Below the pieces are notes generated by a model. It was given only the letters and a program-made list of their open reading frames with translations. It searched no databases and was not told the origin of the DNA. A stretch of DNA of 64,000 bases from Vibrio sp. HB236076 (GTDB lineage: Bacteria > Pseudomonadota > Gammaproteobacteria > Enterobacterales > Vibrionaceae), in the NCBI RefSeq assembly GCF_040957575.1, contig NZ_CP162601.1:1240001-1304000 (forward strand), in the 5' to 3' direction. Every line of letters begins with the position of its first letter. Positions within the stretch are counted from its first letter, which is position 1. Of the stretch, positions 56,087 through 64,000 are shown one piece after another. Position numbers and translations under genes: made by a program.

Positions 56087-57589
56087 ATGAAAAAACAGAC
56101 TATGTTGCCGCTCGCGGCGTTAGTATCAGCAGTGTTGGCAGGTTGCGGCGGCGGAAGCGGCGGCGGCGGTGGGGGCAGTAGTGCCAGTACCACCAATTAC
56201 AGTATTGAATTCGTGTATACCGAAGAATCAGACACCTTAGTCAATAATGCACAAATTTACGATCGTGTTGTTGATACTGATACTGGCGAAGTTACAGGGT
56301 ACTTGTATGCTTATGACATAGGAAGTGCGCTTGATAACAATATTTCAATTAAGTTTTCTGATTCGGATGGTATTGTGCAATCCACAGAGTCGATTGATGA
56401 CGGCAGCATCACCTTCACCGACGCTGATATACCGGATGATGGTTTTGTTACTATTGTCGAGGTATCGAATGGTACGGATTATGCCACCACTTTTTCTAAA
56501 GGTTATTTAGAGGCGAATGCGAATCTGACCTCTATGGTATTAACAGTTCAGACACAATTAAATGCTGACAATTATAATGAAGTAACAGGGAGTAATAACT
56601 TAACGGTTGAGAGTGTTGACAGTTCATACTCTTCTAACGGTGATATCGGCGGCAGGGATATTGAAGCAAGTAAATTTTACACTTCAACGATAGACGCATA
56701 CACAACAAATAGTTTGTCTGTATCCAGCTCAGATGGGTTTTATGCCCTTAGTGATGATATTACCAGTGTGGCTCAATATAGCGACGATGCTCAGCAAGAA
56801 CTCTTGCAGTACGCGTTTGACGATTGGGGCACTGATACCATTACCATGACGTATGCAGACGACTCAGATACCTTTACGCCAAATAACTTTTATGACACTG
56901 TGACAATTGGTATTGAGTACAAAGATACCTATAAGTCATTGTCTGAATTAGATGCTTCGACCGATAATGAAACTTTAACTTACTATCATCCAAGTGATGC
57001 TGGTGATGATGAAAATTGGTATGTCTACGCCAGTGGCAGTGATATCAACAGCGCTGGTTGGAGTGCTGGGTTTAATCAACACATTGATGAGTCGACCTGG
57101 GATGTCACTGTTGATGAGGCTTCCTTATTCACTGGTATGGTTTCTTTAGGTGATAGTACAGATAGTAGTCTAAATACAGACGGTGCCATTGAAGTTGATA
57201 CCAGCAACTCGATTCAAATTAGTGAGGATAATATTGCTCTTGTTAGAGTTGCATGGAGAAATGGGAATTCAGATAACCCACTGCTTAAACAACACACTTT
57301 GTATACCGAAGCGAATGAAGAAGGCATTTACATACTTCCAAACATCGTAGATATCGATACAGATGACATTTCCGGTGTCACCATACAAGAAAATTATTGG
57401 TTTACTGCTGAATCAGGTGATCTCGATAGTCGTTATGCAATGACTCGTTTCTTCCCGAGTAGTGATGATAGCTGGGACTTTAATGACACAATCGAACAAG
57501 ATTACCATGCGTTACTATTGACTGAATCTACCCGCCATGAACTCGAAGCGGAAAGCTTTACAGTTAACTATTTAGCCTTAGAGCATTAA
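56087..57589 (+). CDS. Acidic lipoprotein with poly-glycine linker
   Basis: 500 residues. Signal and lipobox VLAGC (Cys20), then a Gly-rich linker (GGGSGGGGGGSS) and a long Asp/Ser/Thr-rich, probably beta-strand body with no recognised domain. It is likely a surface or periplasmic lipoprotein. ATG 56087 has GAGGG close by; the reading from 56051 lacks a signal. Composition (acidic, SDxxD-like repeats) hints at calcium or salt adaptation, which is inference. It ends before a terminator and repeat cluster 2. Confidence 0.7.
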   Translation: MKKQTMLPLAALVSAVLAGCGGGSGGGGGGSSASTTNYSIEFVYTEESDTLVNNAQIYDRVVDTDTGEVTGYLYAYDIGSALDNNISIKFSDSDGIVQSTESIDDGSITFTDADIPDDGFVTIVEVSNGTDYATTFSKGYLEANANLTSMVLTVQTQLNADNYNEVTGSNNLTVESVDSSYSSNGDIGGRDIEASKFYTSTIDAYTTNSLSVSSSDGFYALSDDITSVAQYSDDAQQELLQYAFDDWGTDTITMTYADDSDTFTPNNFYDTVTIGIEYKDTYKSLSELDASTDNETLTYYHPSDAGDDENWYVYASGSDINSAGWSAGFNQHIDESTWDVTVDEASLFTGMVSLGDSTDSSLNTDGAIEVDTSNSIQISEDNIALVRVAWRNGNSDNPLLKQHTLYTEANEEGIYILPNIVDIDTDDISGVTIQENYWFTAESGDLDSRYAMTRFFPSSDDSWDFNDTIEQDYHALLLTESTRHELEAESFTVNYLALEH

Positions 57590-57626
57590 TCCACCCTATT
57601 CTCTGGCAAGACATAGTGATTCATAT

Positions 57627-57653
57627 AATGCGGCTTAATCAGCCGCATTTTTT
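57627..57653 (+). terminator. Terminator of the acidic lipoprotein gene
   Basis: AATGCGGCT (57627-57635) pairs with AGCCGCATT (57641-57649), 5-nt loop, T-run. Confidence 0.9.
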
Positions 57654-57688
57654 ATGTGTAAAAACAATTTTGTCAGAATAATTTTACC

Positions 57689-57834
57689 AGGACACACACT
57701 TTTAGCTTGATGCACTTTTTTAGTGGGACACACACCGTTATCGCCGCGATCACCTTATCTTCTTAGCGAGACACACACCGTCAAGAAATGTAACAGGACA
57801 CACACCTTTCATTTTCCGTTTAGGTGTGTGTCCT
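57689..57834. repeat. Repeat cluster 2: four direct and one inverted unit
   Basis: Plus-strand units start at 57689, 57725, 57768 and 57795; an inverted unit AGGTGTGTGTCCT lies at 57822-57834. The last pair (57795-57807 and 57822-57834) forms a perfect 13-bp stem with a 14-nt loop. Confidence 0.9.
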
Positions 57835-57892
57835 AGTAATGGGTGACGATAATGGCTTTGTTGGTAGCGAGACAGTGGGCAGGATTTTGTGT

Positions 57893-58435
57893 TTAGAAAG
57901 CCAAATTTGCGCCGGCAGTCAAACTGGTTGAGTAATCACCGTTGTCTAACCACTGATAGTGAATGGCAGCACCAATGGTTAAGTTTTGCGCCGATGGAGT
58001 TGAAAAACTCACCCCTGCGCTGGCATAAGGTTGAATGTCATCTTCCTTGGTGGTTTCTTGACTGCTGGTTGTACTGTTCCAAAACGTGGTTTCGCTTTCA
58101 ATATAACTTCCGCCCGCTTTGCCATAAACTGAGAACCATCCAACAGGCTGATCGACACGCAAGCCAACACTGTAGGCATCGTACTGTTTTGCAAAGTCAT
58201 CACTGTTGTCGTCGACACTGCTATCCAACGTTTCAACGTGATGCCAATTGATATCAACCGAGAGAAAACGAGAAAGAGGCTGATTAAAACCAACTTGATA
58301 AAAGTAACCGGCTTCTTGTTTCCCATCGTGCTGAACCAAGCTGGCGCCCGTATTAGCGTATAAATTACCGATGTTAGCTAAAGAACTAGCCGGTGAAAGT
58401 AAACATACAAGACTGAGAGGTAAAATATTTTTCAT
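57893..58435 (-). CDS. Small outer-membrane beta-barrel protein
   Basis: About 180 residues. Signal peptide (MKNILPLSLVCLLSPASSLA) and alternating strands (YFYQVGFNQPL, FLSVDINWHHVE, AYSVGLRVDQPVGWFSVYGKAGGSY, TIGAAIHYQWLD) ending in aromatic AGANLAF, the usual closing of an outer-membrane barrel. It probably has eight strands. Porin-like or OmpW/OmpX-like small barrel; no close family assigned. ATG 58435 chosen by the signal and a GGTGAT site. Confidence 0.75.
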   Translation of the reverse strand: MKNILPLSLVCLLSPASSLANIGNLYANTGASLVQHDGKQEAGYFYQVGFNQPLSRFLSVDINWHHVETLDSSVDDNSDDFAKQYDAYSVGLRVDQPVGWFSVYGKAGGSYIESETTFWNSTTSSQETTKEDDIQPYASAGVSFSTPSAQNLTIGAAIHYQWLDNGDYSTSLTAGANLAF

Positions 58436-58584
58436 TGTGATCATCACCATTAAATACATGTAAACGTTAATCTCATAACATTAAAAATAGACGCAAATTA
58501 GGGACCACCTCTGCGTTATTTATTCAGCAATCTTCATTTATGTGATGGACGAATCAAGTTTATTGTATTTGAACAACAGATAGG

Positions 58585-58653
58585 TTATCGGGACACACAC
58601 CAAATGAGAGCCCAAAGTGTGTGTCCCGATAAAAAAGAAAAGGTGTGTGTCCT
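58585..58653. repeat. Repeat cluster 3 upstream of the RAYT gene
   Basis: One plus unit and two inverted units. TTATCGGGACACACAC (58585-58600) pairs perfectly over 16 bp with GTGTGTGTCCCGATAA (58617-58632), 16-nt loop. A further inverted AGGTGTGTGTCCT lies at 58641-58653. Confidence 0.92.
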
Positions 58654-58838
58654 GTTTAAGGAGTATCAAGACACTCCGACCAATAGCTTTTGCTTCCAGT
58701 CACAAATTTTCATTCTTATACGTGTCGACTAAAGCGTATAAAGGTTACGTTTGCGCGCAAAATCCTTCTCTATGCCTTTAAATTTGTTGGCTCAATGTGA
58801 CGATAAGACATGCCATGGCGTGAGACTGAGGATGAGAA

Positions 58839-59798
58839 ATGACAACACCGAGAAAACAACAGATCTGCTTAGAAGCCACGCCCTATTACCACTGTATGTC
58901 ACGCTGTGTACGGCGTTCTTATTTATGTGGACAAGACCCGTTAACCGGAAAGTCTTATGAGCATCGCAAAGGGTGGATTGAAGAGCGAATTCATGCGTTA
59001 GCCGCTATTTATTGCATAGATATTCTGGCTTATGCGGTGATGAGTAACCACTATCACTTAGTCGTGAGAATCGACAAACACTCGGCGGAGCAATTAACCG
59101 ATTGGGAAGTGGTCGAGCGGTGGAGTCAGCTGCATTCACTACCTTTATTGATTGAGAAGTGGCGCTTACATTTACTCGACGATCAGAGTGAAACATTATT
59201 ATGTCAGCAAATTATCGATACTTGGCGACAGCGGTTATGCGATTTAAGTTGGTTTATTAAAGAGTTAAATCATTCCGTGTCTATACAGGCTAATCGCGAA
59301 GACCAATGCAGTGGCCGATTTTGGGAAGGGCGTTATAAATCCCAAGCACTTCTCGATGAAAAAGCGTTACTTACGGCGATGGCGTATGTCGATTTAAATC
59401 CCGTGAGGGCAAATGTAGCAAATACACCTGAAAAATCGAACTTTACATCGATAAAGCGGCGATTAACATCGATTAAAAAGCCTTCAATTGTCAGTCGTTT
59501 AGCGCTTTTTTCTGATTCAAACGACGACGGCGCGATTCCCTTTCAATTCACTGAGTACCTCGTATTATTAGATTGGCTAGGGCGGCAAGTTCGAGAGGAT
59601 AAAAAAGGGCACATTCCGCAAGACTTACCACCCATTTTGGCCAGACTCAATCTTTCACCTGAACAATGTTGCCATTTGTGCTTATCTTTAGGCCATCAAC
59701 CTAGGCTTTGGATTGGCGTCAAACAAAGTATTGAACGCGCAAAAACAATCTTAAACAAATTGAGAATGCGAGGTTTTGTTATTGAATCTGCGGTTTGA
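58839..59798 (+). CDS. REP-associated tyrosine transposase (RAYT, Y1/HUH family)
   Basis: A 319-residue HUH-fold single-strand DNA nuclease of the TnpA-REP group. PYYHCMSRCVRRSYLCG at the start, the HUH motif HYH (His71, His73 in MSNHYHLVV), GRFWEGRYKSQALLDEK and catalytic Tyr183 in AYVDLNPVRA are the family signature. A C-terminal extension (about 210-319) is extra. Such enzymes are chromosomal single copies that act on short palindromic repeats. Here cluster 3 is 186 bases upstream and cluster 2 about 1 kb upstream, so the GGACACACACC family is its probable substrate. No terminal inverted repeats of an insertion sequence are seen. Confidence 0.92.
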   Translation: MTTPRKQQICLEATPYYHCMSRCVRRSYLCGQDPLTGKSYEHRKGWIEERIHALAAIYCIDILAYAVMSNHYHLVVRIDKHSAEQLTDWEVVERWSQLHSLPLLIEKWRLHLLDDQSETLLCQQIIDTWRQRLCDLSWFIKELNHSVSIQANREDQCSGRFWEGRYKSQALLDEKALLTAMAYVDLNPVRANVANTPEKSNFTSIKRRLTSIKKPSIVSRLALFSDSNDDGAIPFQFTEYLVLLDWLGRQVREDKKGHIPQDLPPILARLNLSPEQCCHLCLSLGHQPRLWIGVKQSIERAKTILNKLRMRGFVIESAV

Positions 59799-59904
59799 TA
59801 CGCCGTCAAAGCAACATGGGTAACAGTGACCAAGCTAACATATTATGAAATATATATGTCTTTAGATGAAATGAAGTAATTCATTAACAAACAGCTTCTT
59901 TATG

Positions 59905-59933
59905 CATGGCAGTACATAATTATGCGTGCCATG
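59905..59933. promoter_or_regulatory. Nested dyad upstream of the amino-acid ABC operon
   Basis: CATGGCA (59905-59911) and TGCCATG (59927-59933) enclose the perfect palindrome CATAATTATG (59915-59924). It loosely resembles ArgR boxes. It may control the transporter genes starting at 60073. Confidence 0.35.
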
Positions 59934-60072
59934 TCGCATAAGTTTGGGGTTTAAGTGATTAGTTATTCATCGATAGTGGCGTTTTTGATTATTGCAAGTT
60001 TTGAACCAGAGTGATAATTTGTTCCCTTAGGTCTGGAAGGCCAGCCACAACCGAAGGATAGGGAGTAAGCGC

Positions 60073-60843
60073 ATGACTGCAGTAGCAGCGCTCGATATCA
60101 AAAATCTGCACAAAACATTTGGTCATAACGAAGTTCTCAAAGGCATTTCACTACAAGCTCACAAAGGCGACGTTGTTTCAATCATTGGCTCTTCCGGCTC
60201 GGGAAAAAGTACATTTTTGCGTTGTATCAATTTACTCGAACAACCAACTTCAGGTGACATCTCCGTCAATGGTGAAACGATTGAGATGAAAACCAATCGC
60301 CAAGGTATTATGGTGCCTGCCAACGATAAGCAAGTACAACGCATTCGCTCTCGTTTAGCGATGGTATTTCAGGGCTTTAACTTGTGGTCTCACATGACGG
60401 TTTTAGAGAACGTTATTGAAGCCCCAGTACACGTTCTCGGTGTGAGTAAAGATAAAGCCATTGTTGAAGCAGAGCAGTTTTTAAACAAAGTCGGTTTGCT
60501 CGACAGAAAAGACACTTACCCTGGCCATTTGTCAGGTGGGCAGCAGCAAAGGGTTGCCATCGCAAGAGCTCTAGCTGTTCACCCTGAAGTGATGCTATTC
60601 GATGAGCCGACCTCGGCATTGGATCCTGAGTTAGTTGGGGAAGTCTTAGGCGTGATGAAAGATCTTGCTAGCGAAGGCCGTACTATGTTGGTCGTCACTC
60701 ATGAAATGGCCTTTGCTCGCGATGTATCAAACCATGTTATGTTTTTGCATCAGGGTAAAGTAGAAGAGCAAGGTTGCCCGAAAGAGCTATTTCAGCAACC
60801 AAAATCAGAGCGTTTAAAGCAGTTTATTTCATCTATCTACTAA
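60073..60843 (+). CDS. HisP-like amino-acid ABC transporter ATPase
   Basis: 256 residues. Walker [10 protein letters not shown], signature [31 protein letters not shown] and VVTHEMAFARDV are intact. The insert RQGIMVPANDKQVQRIRSRL and QGFNLWSHMTVLENV match HisP rather than GlnQ, suggesting histidine or lysine/arginine/ornithine uptake. AGGGAG site precedes the ATG. First gene of a four-gene ABC operon. Confidence 0.93.
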   Translation: MTAVAALDIKNLHKTFGHNEVLKGISLQAHKGDVVSIIGSSGSGKSTFLRCINLLEQPTSGDISVNGETIEMKTNRQGIMVPANDKQVQRIRSRLAMVFQGFNLWSHMTVLENVIEAPVHVLGVSKDKAIVEAEQFLNKVGLLDRKDTYPGHLSGGQQQRVAIARALAVHPEVMLFDEPTSALDPELVGEVLGVMKDLASEGRTMLVVTHEMAFARDVSNHVMFLHQGKVEEQGCPKELFQQPKSERLKQFISSIY

Positions 60844-60884
60844 CAATAAAGATGAACAAAAACCATTATTAGGAGAATAAGGAT

Positions 60885-61661
60885 ATGAAAAAGTGGTTAT
60901 TAGCGGCAACGATTGCTGCAACAGCAGTAACAGGTGTCGCACAAGCTAAGGATTGGAAAGAAGTACGCTTTGGTATTGAAGGTGCTTACCCTCCGTTTAG
61001 TTGGACTGAACCTGATGGCTCTCTCGCTGGATTTGATGTCGATATGGCCAACGCTTTATGTGAAGAAATGGCAGTGAAGTGTAAGATTGTTCCTCAAGAT
61101 TGGGATGGTATTATTCCGTCTTTGCTCGCACGTAAGTACGATGCGATCATTGCTGCAATGTCCATTACTGAAGAGCGCCGTAAGAAAATTGACTTTACCC
61201 ATAAGTACGCACTTATTCCAAATAAATTTATCGCAAAAAAAGACGCTGGCTTAACGTTTTCTAAAGAAGGACTAGATGGCGTTAAGATTGGTGTTCAACG
61301 CGCAACCACTCACGATAAATACCTGACTGATAACTATGGCGATTCTGTCGACATTGTTCGTTATGGCTCATTTGATGAAGCTTATTTAGACCTAGCGAAT
61401 GGTCGTATTGCCGCAGTGTTAGGTGATGCTTCTGCACTTGAAGAAGGTGTATTGAAGAAAGAGGGTGGTGAACAGTATGAATTTGTTGGCCCTTCGCTTA
61501 CGGATCCAAAATGGTTTGGCGAAGGCTTTGGTATCGCAACGCGTAAACAAGACAAAGATCTAACCGAAAAACTGAATGCCGCGATTGATGCAGTTCGCGC
61601 AGATGGTACTTACAAAAAGATCCAAGATAAGTACTTTAATTACGATGTATACGGTGATTAA
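60885..61661 (+). CDS. Periplasmic polar/basic amino-acid-binding protein
   Basis: 258 residues with signal peptide (cleaved at VAQA-KDW). RFGIEGAYPPFSWTEPDGSL, GFDVDMANALCEEM and AAMSITEERRKKIDFTHKY are the SBP family-3 ligand-loop motifs, and RATTHDKYLTD follows. Two-Cys pair near 59-66 as in HisJ/ArgT. Binds a cationic amino acid most likely. A terminator in the following gap lets this gene be expressed more than the permeases. Confidence 0.93.
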   Translation: MKKWLLAATIAATAVTGVAQAKDWKEVRFGIEGAYPPFSWTEPDGSLAGFDVDMANALCEEMAVKCKIVPQDWDGIIPSLLARKYDAIIAAMSITEERRKKIDFTHKYALIPNKFIAKKDAGLTFSKEGLDGVKIGVQRATTHDKYLTDNYGDSVDIVRYGSFDEAYLDLANGRIAAVLGDASALEEGVLKKEGGEQYEFVGPSLTDPKWFGEGFGIATRKQDKDLTEKLNAAIDAVRADGTYKKIQDKYFNYDVYGD

Positions 61662-61684
61662 TCTCTGAATTAACCGAAGTACCG

Positions 61685-61708
61685 ACGGCCTCAGCGGAGG
61701 CCGTTTTT
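61685..61708 (+). terminator. Intra-operon terminator after the binding-protein gene
   Basis: ACGGCCTC (61685-61692) pairs with GAGGCCGT (61697-61704), 4-nt loop, five T. It lies between the binding-protein and permease genes and probably attenuates the latter. Confidence 0.8.
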
Positions 61709-61751
61709 ATTCAAAGTGATTAATTTATCCCGATAAAAAATGGAAATTATC

Positions 61752-62492
61752 ATGCTAGATTTGCACGGTTATGAAGGCGCAATATTAAAAGGCGCTTGGT
61801 TGACCATCCAAGTTGCTGTGTTGTCACTCGGACTGGCGATGATACTAGGCCTGTTAGGTGCACTAGCGAAGCGCTCTTCATCTATTATTGCTAGAACTAT
61901 TGCGACACTCTATACCACGGTCATCCGCGGTATTCCTGATCTTGTGTTAATGATGTTGATCTTTTTTGGTGGGCAGATTTTGCTCAATAATTCACTGTAT
62001 TCGATGAATGAATGGATCAATCAATGGATGACATCTTCTGATCCTAATCACGAATGGACATCTTATTTACCAGATTATATTGATGTTAGCCCCTTTATCG
62101 CAGGGGTGATCACCATAGGCTTCATCTTTGGCGCTTATATGGCTGAGACTTTCCGGGGTGCGATGATGGCGGTTGATCGCGGTGAGCTTGAAGCGGCAAA
62201 AGCGTATGGGATGAGCCCAAGTATGGCTTTTAGGCGAGTGATGCTACCGCAAATGGTTCGCCATGCCTTACCAGGATTTGGCAACAATTGGTTAGTTCTG
62301 CTAAAGACAACCGCATTAGTTTCGATTATTGGGTTGGAAGACATGGTACGTGTGGGCTCTTTAGCTGCGGGTTCAACCAAAATGCCATTTACTTTTTATA
62401 TGACCGTTGCGGTTATTTTCTTGATATTTACCGCTGTTTCTTCCGGTGTGCTCAAGTGGGTTGAGCGAAAGTTTACTTGGCATACGAGGTAA
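61752..62492 (+). CDS. Amino-acid ABC transporter permease, HisQ-like
   Basis: About 246 residues with five helices. TVIRGIPDLVLMMLIFFGGQ, ETFRGAMMAVDRGELEAAKAYGMS (EAA loop) and LPGFGNNWLVLLKTTALVSIIGLEDM are diagnostic. It is closer to HisQ than to GlnP. Start at ATG 61752 fits the HisQ N-terminus; ATG 61740 is possible. Followed after three bases by the second permease. Confidence 0.93.
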   Translation: MLDLHGYEGAILKGAWLTIQVAVLSLGLAMILGLLGALAKRSSSIIARTIATLYTTVIRGIPDLVLMMLIFFGGQILLNNSLYSMNEWINQWMTSSDPNHEWTSYLPDYIDVSPFIAGVITIGFIFGAYMAETFRGAMMAVDRGELEAAKAYGMSPSMAFRRVMLPQMVRHALPGFGNNWLVLLKTTALVSIIGLEDMVRVGSLAAGSTKMPFTFYMTVAVIFLIFTAVSSGVLKWVERKFTWHTR

Positions 62493-62495
62493 GTA

Positions 62496-63173
62496 ATGGA
62501 TTTTTCACTAGTTTATGAAAGTATTGATGTATATTTGGACGGCCTTTGGACCACGGTTTGGTTGGTTGGCCTATCGTTGCTATTGGGTATTATTGTGGCG
62601 ATTCCACTGGCGTTGGCACGCAATAGTCGCTTCTGGTGGCTTTATTCTCCAACCTGGGCATACATCTATTTCTTTCGTGGTACCCCGTTACTGGTTCAAC
62701 TTTATTTGATCTACTATGGTATGGATCAATTCTTTCCCGTTAAAGATACCCTTTGGCAACATGCCTGGTTTTGTGCTTTAGTGTCGTTTGTCCTTAACAC
62801 GTCAGCTTACACCGCTGAAATTATTCGCGGCGCGATTAACGGTTTGCCTAAAGGGGAAGTGGAAGCAGCCAAAGCATATGGTATGAGCCCGGTAAAAGCC
62901 TATCAACGTATCGTATTACCCAGTGCGCTAAGAAGAGCATTACCTGCTTACAGTAACGAAGTGATCTTCATGCTTCATGGCTCTGCCGTTGCTGGCATTG
63001 TTACCATTATAGACTTAACGGGCGCAGCGAGACTGGTGAACTCTCGTTATTATGCCCCTTTTGAGGCTTTTTTGACCGCCGGTTTGTTCTATATGATGCT
63101 GACATTCACCCTTATCTGGTGTTTTAAAAAGGCTGAGCAACGGTTTTTGGCCCATATGCAAGCAAGAAACTAG
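62496..63173 (+). CDS. Amino-acid ABC transporter permease, HisM-like
   Basis: 225 residues, second membrane subunit. YFFRGTPLLVQLYLIYYG, EIIRGAINGLPKGEVEAAKAYGMS and HGSAVAGIVTIIDLTGAA match HisM/ArgM. It closes the operon. A terminator follows at 63222. Confidence 0.93.
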   Translation: MDFSLVYESIDVYLDGLWTTVWLVGLSLLLGIIVAIPLALARNSRFWWLYSPTWAYIYFFRGTPLLVQLYLIYYGMDQFFPVKDTLWQHAWFCALVSFVLNTSAYTAEIIRGAINGLPKGEVEAAKAYGMSPVKAYQRIVLPSALRRALPAYSNEVIFMLHGSAVAGIVTIIDLTGAARLVNSRYYAPFEAFLTAGLFYMMLTFTLIWCFKKAEQRFLAHMQARN

Positions 63174-63203
63174 CTTTTTACTCGTAGCTTAAGCAAGCTT
63201 AAT

Positions 63204-63359
63204 AGGACACACACGGTAAATAAAAAGGATCGCATTACGCGATCCTTTTTTGTTTGAATGATACTAATATTTAACCGGGCATTACTTAACGGGACACACA
63301 CCATTAGACAAACTAGGGTGTGTGTCCCGTTAATATTTTTAAAGTGTGTGTCCCGTTAA
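63204..63359. repeat. Repeat cluster 4 between permease and xthA
   Basis: Two plus units (63204 and 63291) and two inverted units (about 63317-63333 and 63344-63359). TTAACGGGACACACACC (63286-63302) pairs perfectly over 17 bp with the inverted copy at 63317-63333, 14-nt loop. It lies at the 3' ends of two convergent genes. Confidence 0.92.
63222..63251 (+). terminator. Terminator of the amino-acid transporter operon
   Basis: GGATCGC (63227-63233) pairs with GCGATCC (63239-63245) with A- and T-runs outside; 5-nt loop. Confidence 0.9.
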
Positions 63360-63363
63360 TGAA

Positions 63364-64000
63364 TTAAGCGAAAGTAGACCAAATCGGGGCGTGGTCGGAT
63401 GGCTTTTCAATACCGCGCAGTTCGTAGTCGATGCCGCTTTCTTGGCACTCAGCAGCCAATGAGGTCGTGGCGAGCACTACATCAATTCGCAGACCTCGGT
63501 TATCATCAAAACCGCGCGAGCGATAATCAAACCACGAATATTGCTCCGTGGCCTCTGGGTGGAGGCGCCTAAAGGTGTCTTCTAAGCCCCAATCGAGCAA
63601 GGTTGCTAGCCACTCGCGCTCTTCGGGTTGGAAAGAGCACTTACCTGTTTTGAGCCAGCGTTTGCGATTGGGTTCGCCTATGCCAATGTCTTCATCTTTC
63701 GGGCTGATGTTGATATCGCCCATCACAATCAATTTGTTCGATGGATCATGATATTGATTGAGATAACACATTAAATCTTGATAAAACGCGCGTTTATAAG
63801 GGTATTTTGTCTCGTGATGGATATTGTCCCCTTGTGGGAAGTAGCCATTGAGAATAGTGACTTCTTCACCCTTATCGTCTAGGTAGGTACCGATGATCAT
63901 GCGTTTTTGATGATCTTCGCTGTCGGTCGGGAATCCTTTTTCGATTTTTATCGGCGCCTGTTTACTGAGCAAGGCGACACCGTAATGCGCTTTTTGGCCA
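63364..64000 (-). CDS. xthA: Exonuclease III (C-terminal part; N-terminus beyond the window)
   Basis: Partial. The frame stays open to the window edge, so the N-terminus is missing. IVMGDINISPKDEDIGIGE, SWFDYRSRGFDDNRGLRIDV and EKPSDHAPIWSTFA are exonuclease III, a base-excision repair AP endonuclease. Catalytic Asp/Asn (GDIN) and terminal SDHAP are present. The upstream coding edge reads ...GQKAHYGVALLSK, as expected for the family. Confidence 0.93.
   Translation of the reverse strand, partial: GQKAHYGVALLSKQAPIKIEKGFPTDSEDHQKRMIIGTYLDDKGEEVTILNGYFPQGDNIHHETKYPYKRAFYQDLMCYLNQYHDPSNKLIVMGDINISPKDEDIGIGEPNRKRWLKTGKCSFQPEEREWLATLLDWGLEDTFRRLHPEATEQYSWFDYRSRGFDDNRGLRIDVVLATTSLAAECQESGIDYELRGIEKPSDHAPIWSTFA

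Noticed and set aside
57889..58251. 120-codon open frame on the plus strand
   Set aside because: It is antisense to the beta-barrel gene, whose signal peptide and barrel pattern are clear. The frame's product is rich in Trp, His and Cys and looks non-natural.
58839..59798. Ordinary IS200/IS605 element
   Set aside because: The protein is longer than IS200 TnpA, carries the RAYT-type motifs and lies next to the short repeats; no IS ends or TnpB are seen.

Overview
The window looks like chromosomal DNA of a Vibrionaceae bacterium (Vibrio or a close genus). The proteins match gammaproteobacterial housekeeping families closely (Ndh, LolCDE, MsbA, LpxK, KdsB, Mfd, Udp, PflA/PflB, YeaG/YeaH/YcgB). 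From memory, the run ndh - mfd - PilZ - lolCDE - comEC - msbA - lpxK - ycaR - kdsB - ycgB/yeaH/yeaG - yfbU - pflA - MCP - pflB - amino-acid ABC transporter - xthA follows the order on Vibrio cholerae chromosome I. I could not run a search, so the genus is an inference.

Layout. (1) 51-6650: a visibly AT-rich, tightly packed five-gene operon. It encodes a TolC-like outer-membrane lipoprotein, a periplasmic HlyD-like adaptor, a GAF-like domain fused to a HlyD adaptor, an M50 zinc metalloprotease fused to an adaptor, and a TctC-like binding protein. It has no ABC or RND motor and looks acquired. (2) 6744-8261: a CSS/EAL c-di-GMP phosphodiesterase. (3) 8378-12320: an EfeUOB-type iron uptake operon in which EfeO is split into two genes in reversed order. 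(4) 12556-15175: a CBS-domain protein, uridine phosphorylase and an orphan Card1/Can2-like CARF nuclease (VC1899/DUF1887 family). (5) 15462-19180: the hinT - COG3014 lipoprotein - ycfL - lpoB - thiK-like envelope operon. (6) 19703-25058: ndh, a sigma-54 activator, a small lipoprotein behind a sigma-54-type promoter, and yqjDEK-like genes behind another.

(7) 25081-40697: GNAT, csiV, mfd, PilZ, lolCDE, DUF2062, comEC, msbA, lpxK, ycaR and kdsB, i.e. transcription-coupled repair plus lipoprotein and LPS trafficking. (8) 41007-47225: a Fes-like esterase and the ycgB/yeaH/yeaG stress module. (9) 47496-55585: yfbU, pflA, a chemoreceptor, pflB and a DUF3360 permease; the two pfl genes form the anaerobic pyruvate-cleavage pair. 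(10) 56087-64000: a poly-Gly acidic lipoprotein, a small beta-barrel protein, a REP-associated tyrosine transposase (RAYT), a His/Arg/Lys-type ABC transporter and a partial xthA.

The most striking non-coding signal is a family of 18 short GGGACACACACC-type repeats in four intergenic clusters (51.1-51.3, 57.7-57.8, 58.6 and 63.2-63.4 kb). They surround the RAYT gene, and I saw none elsewhere in the window. Single units have no internal palindrome, but neighbouring inverted units form perfect 13-17 bp stems with 14-16 nt loops. No tRNA, rRNA, CRISPR array or prophage was recognised.
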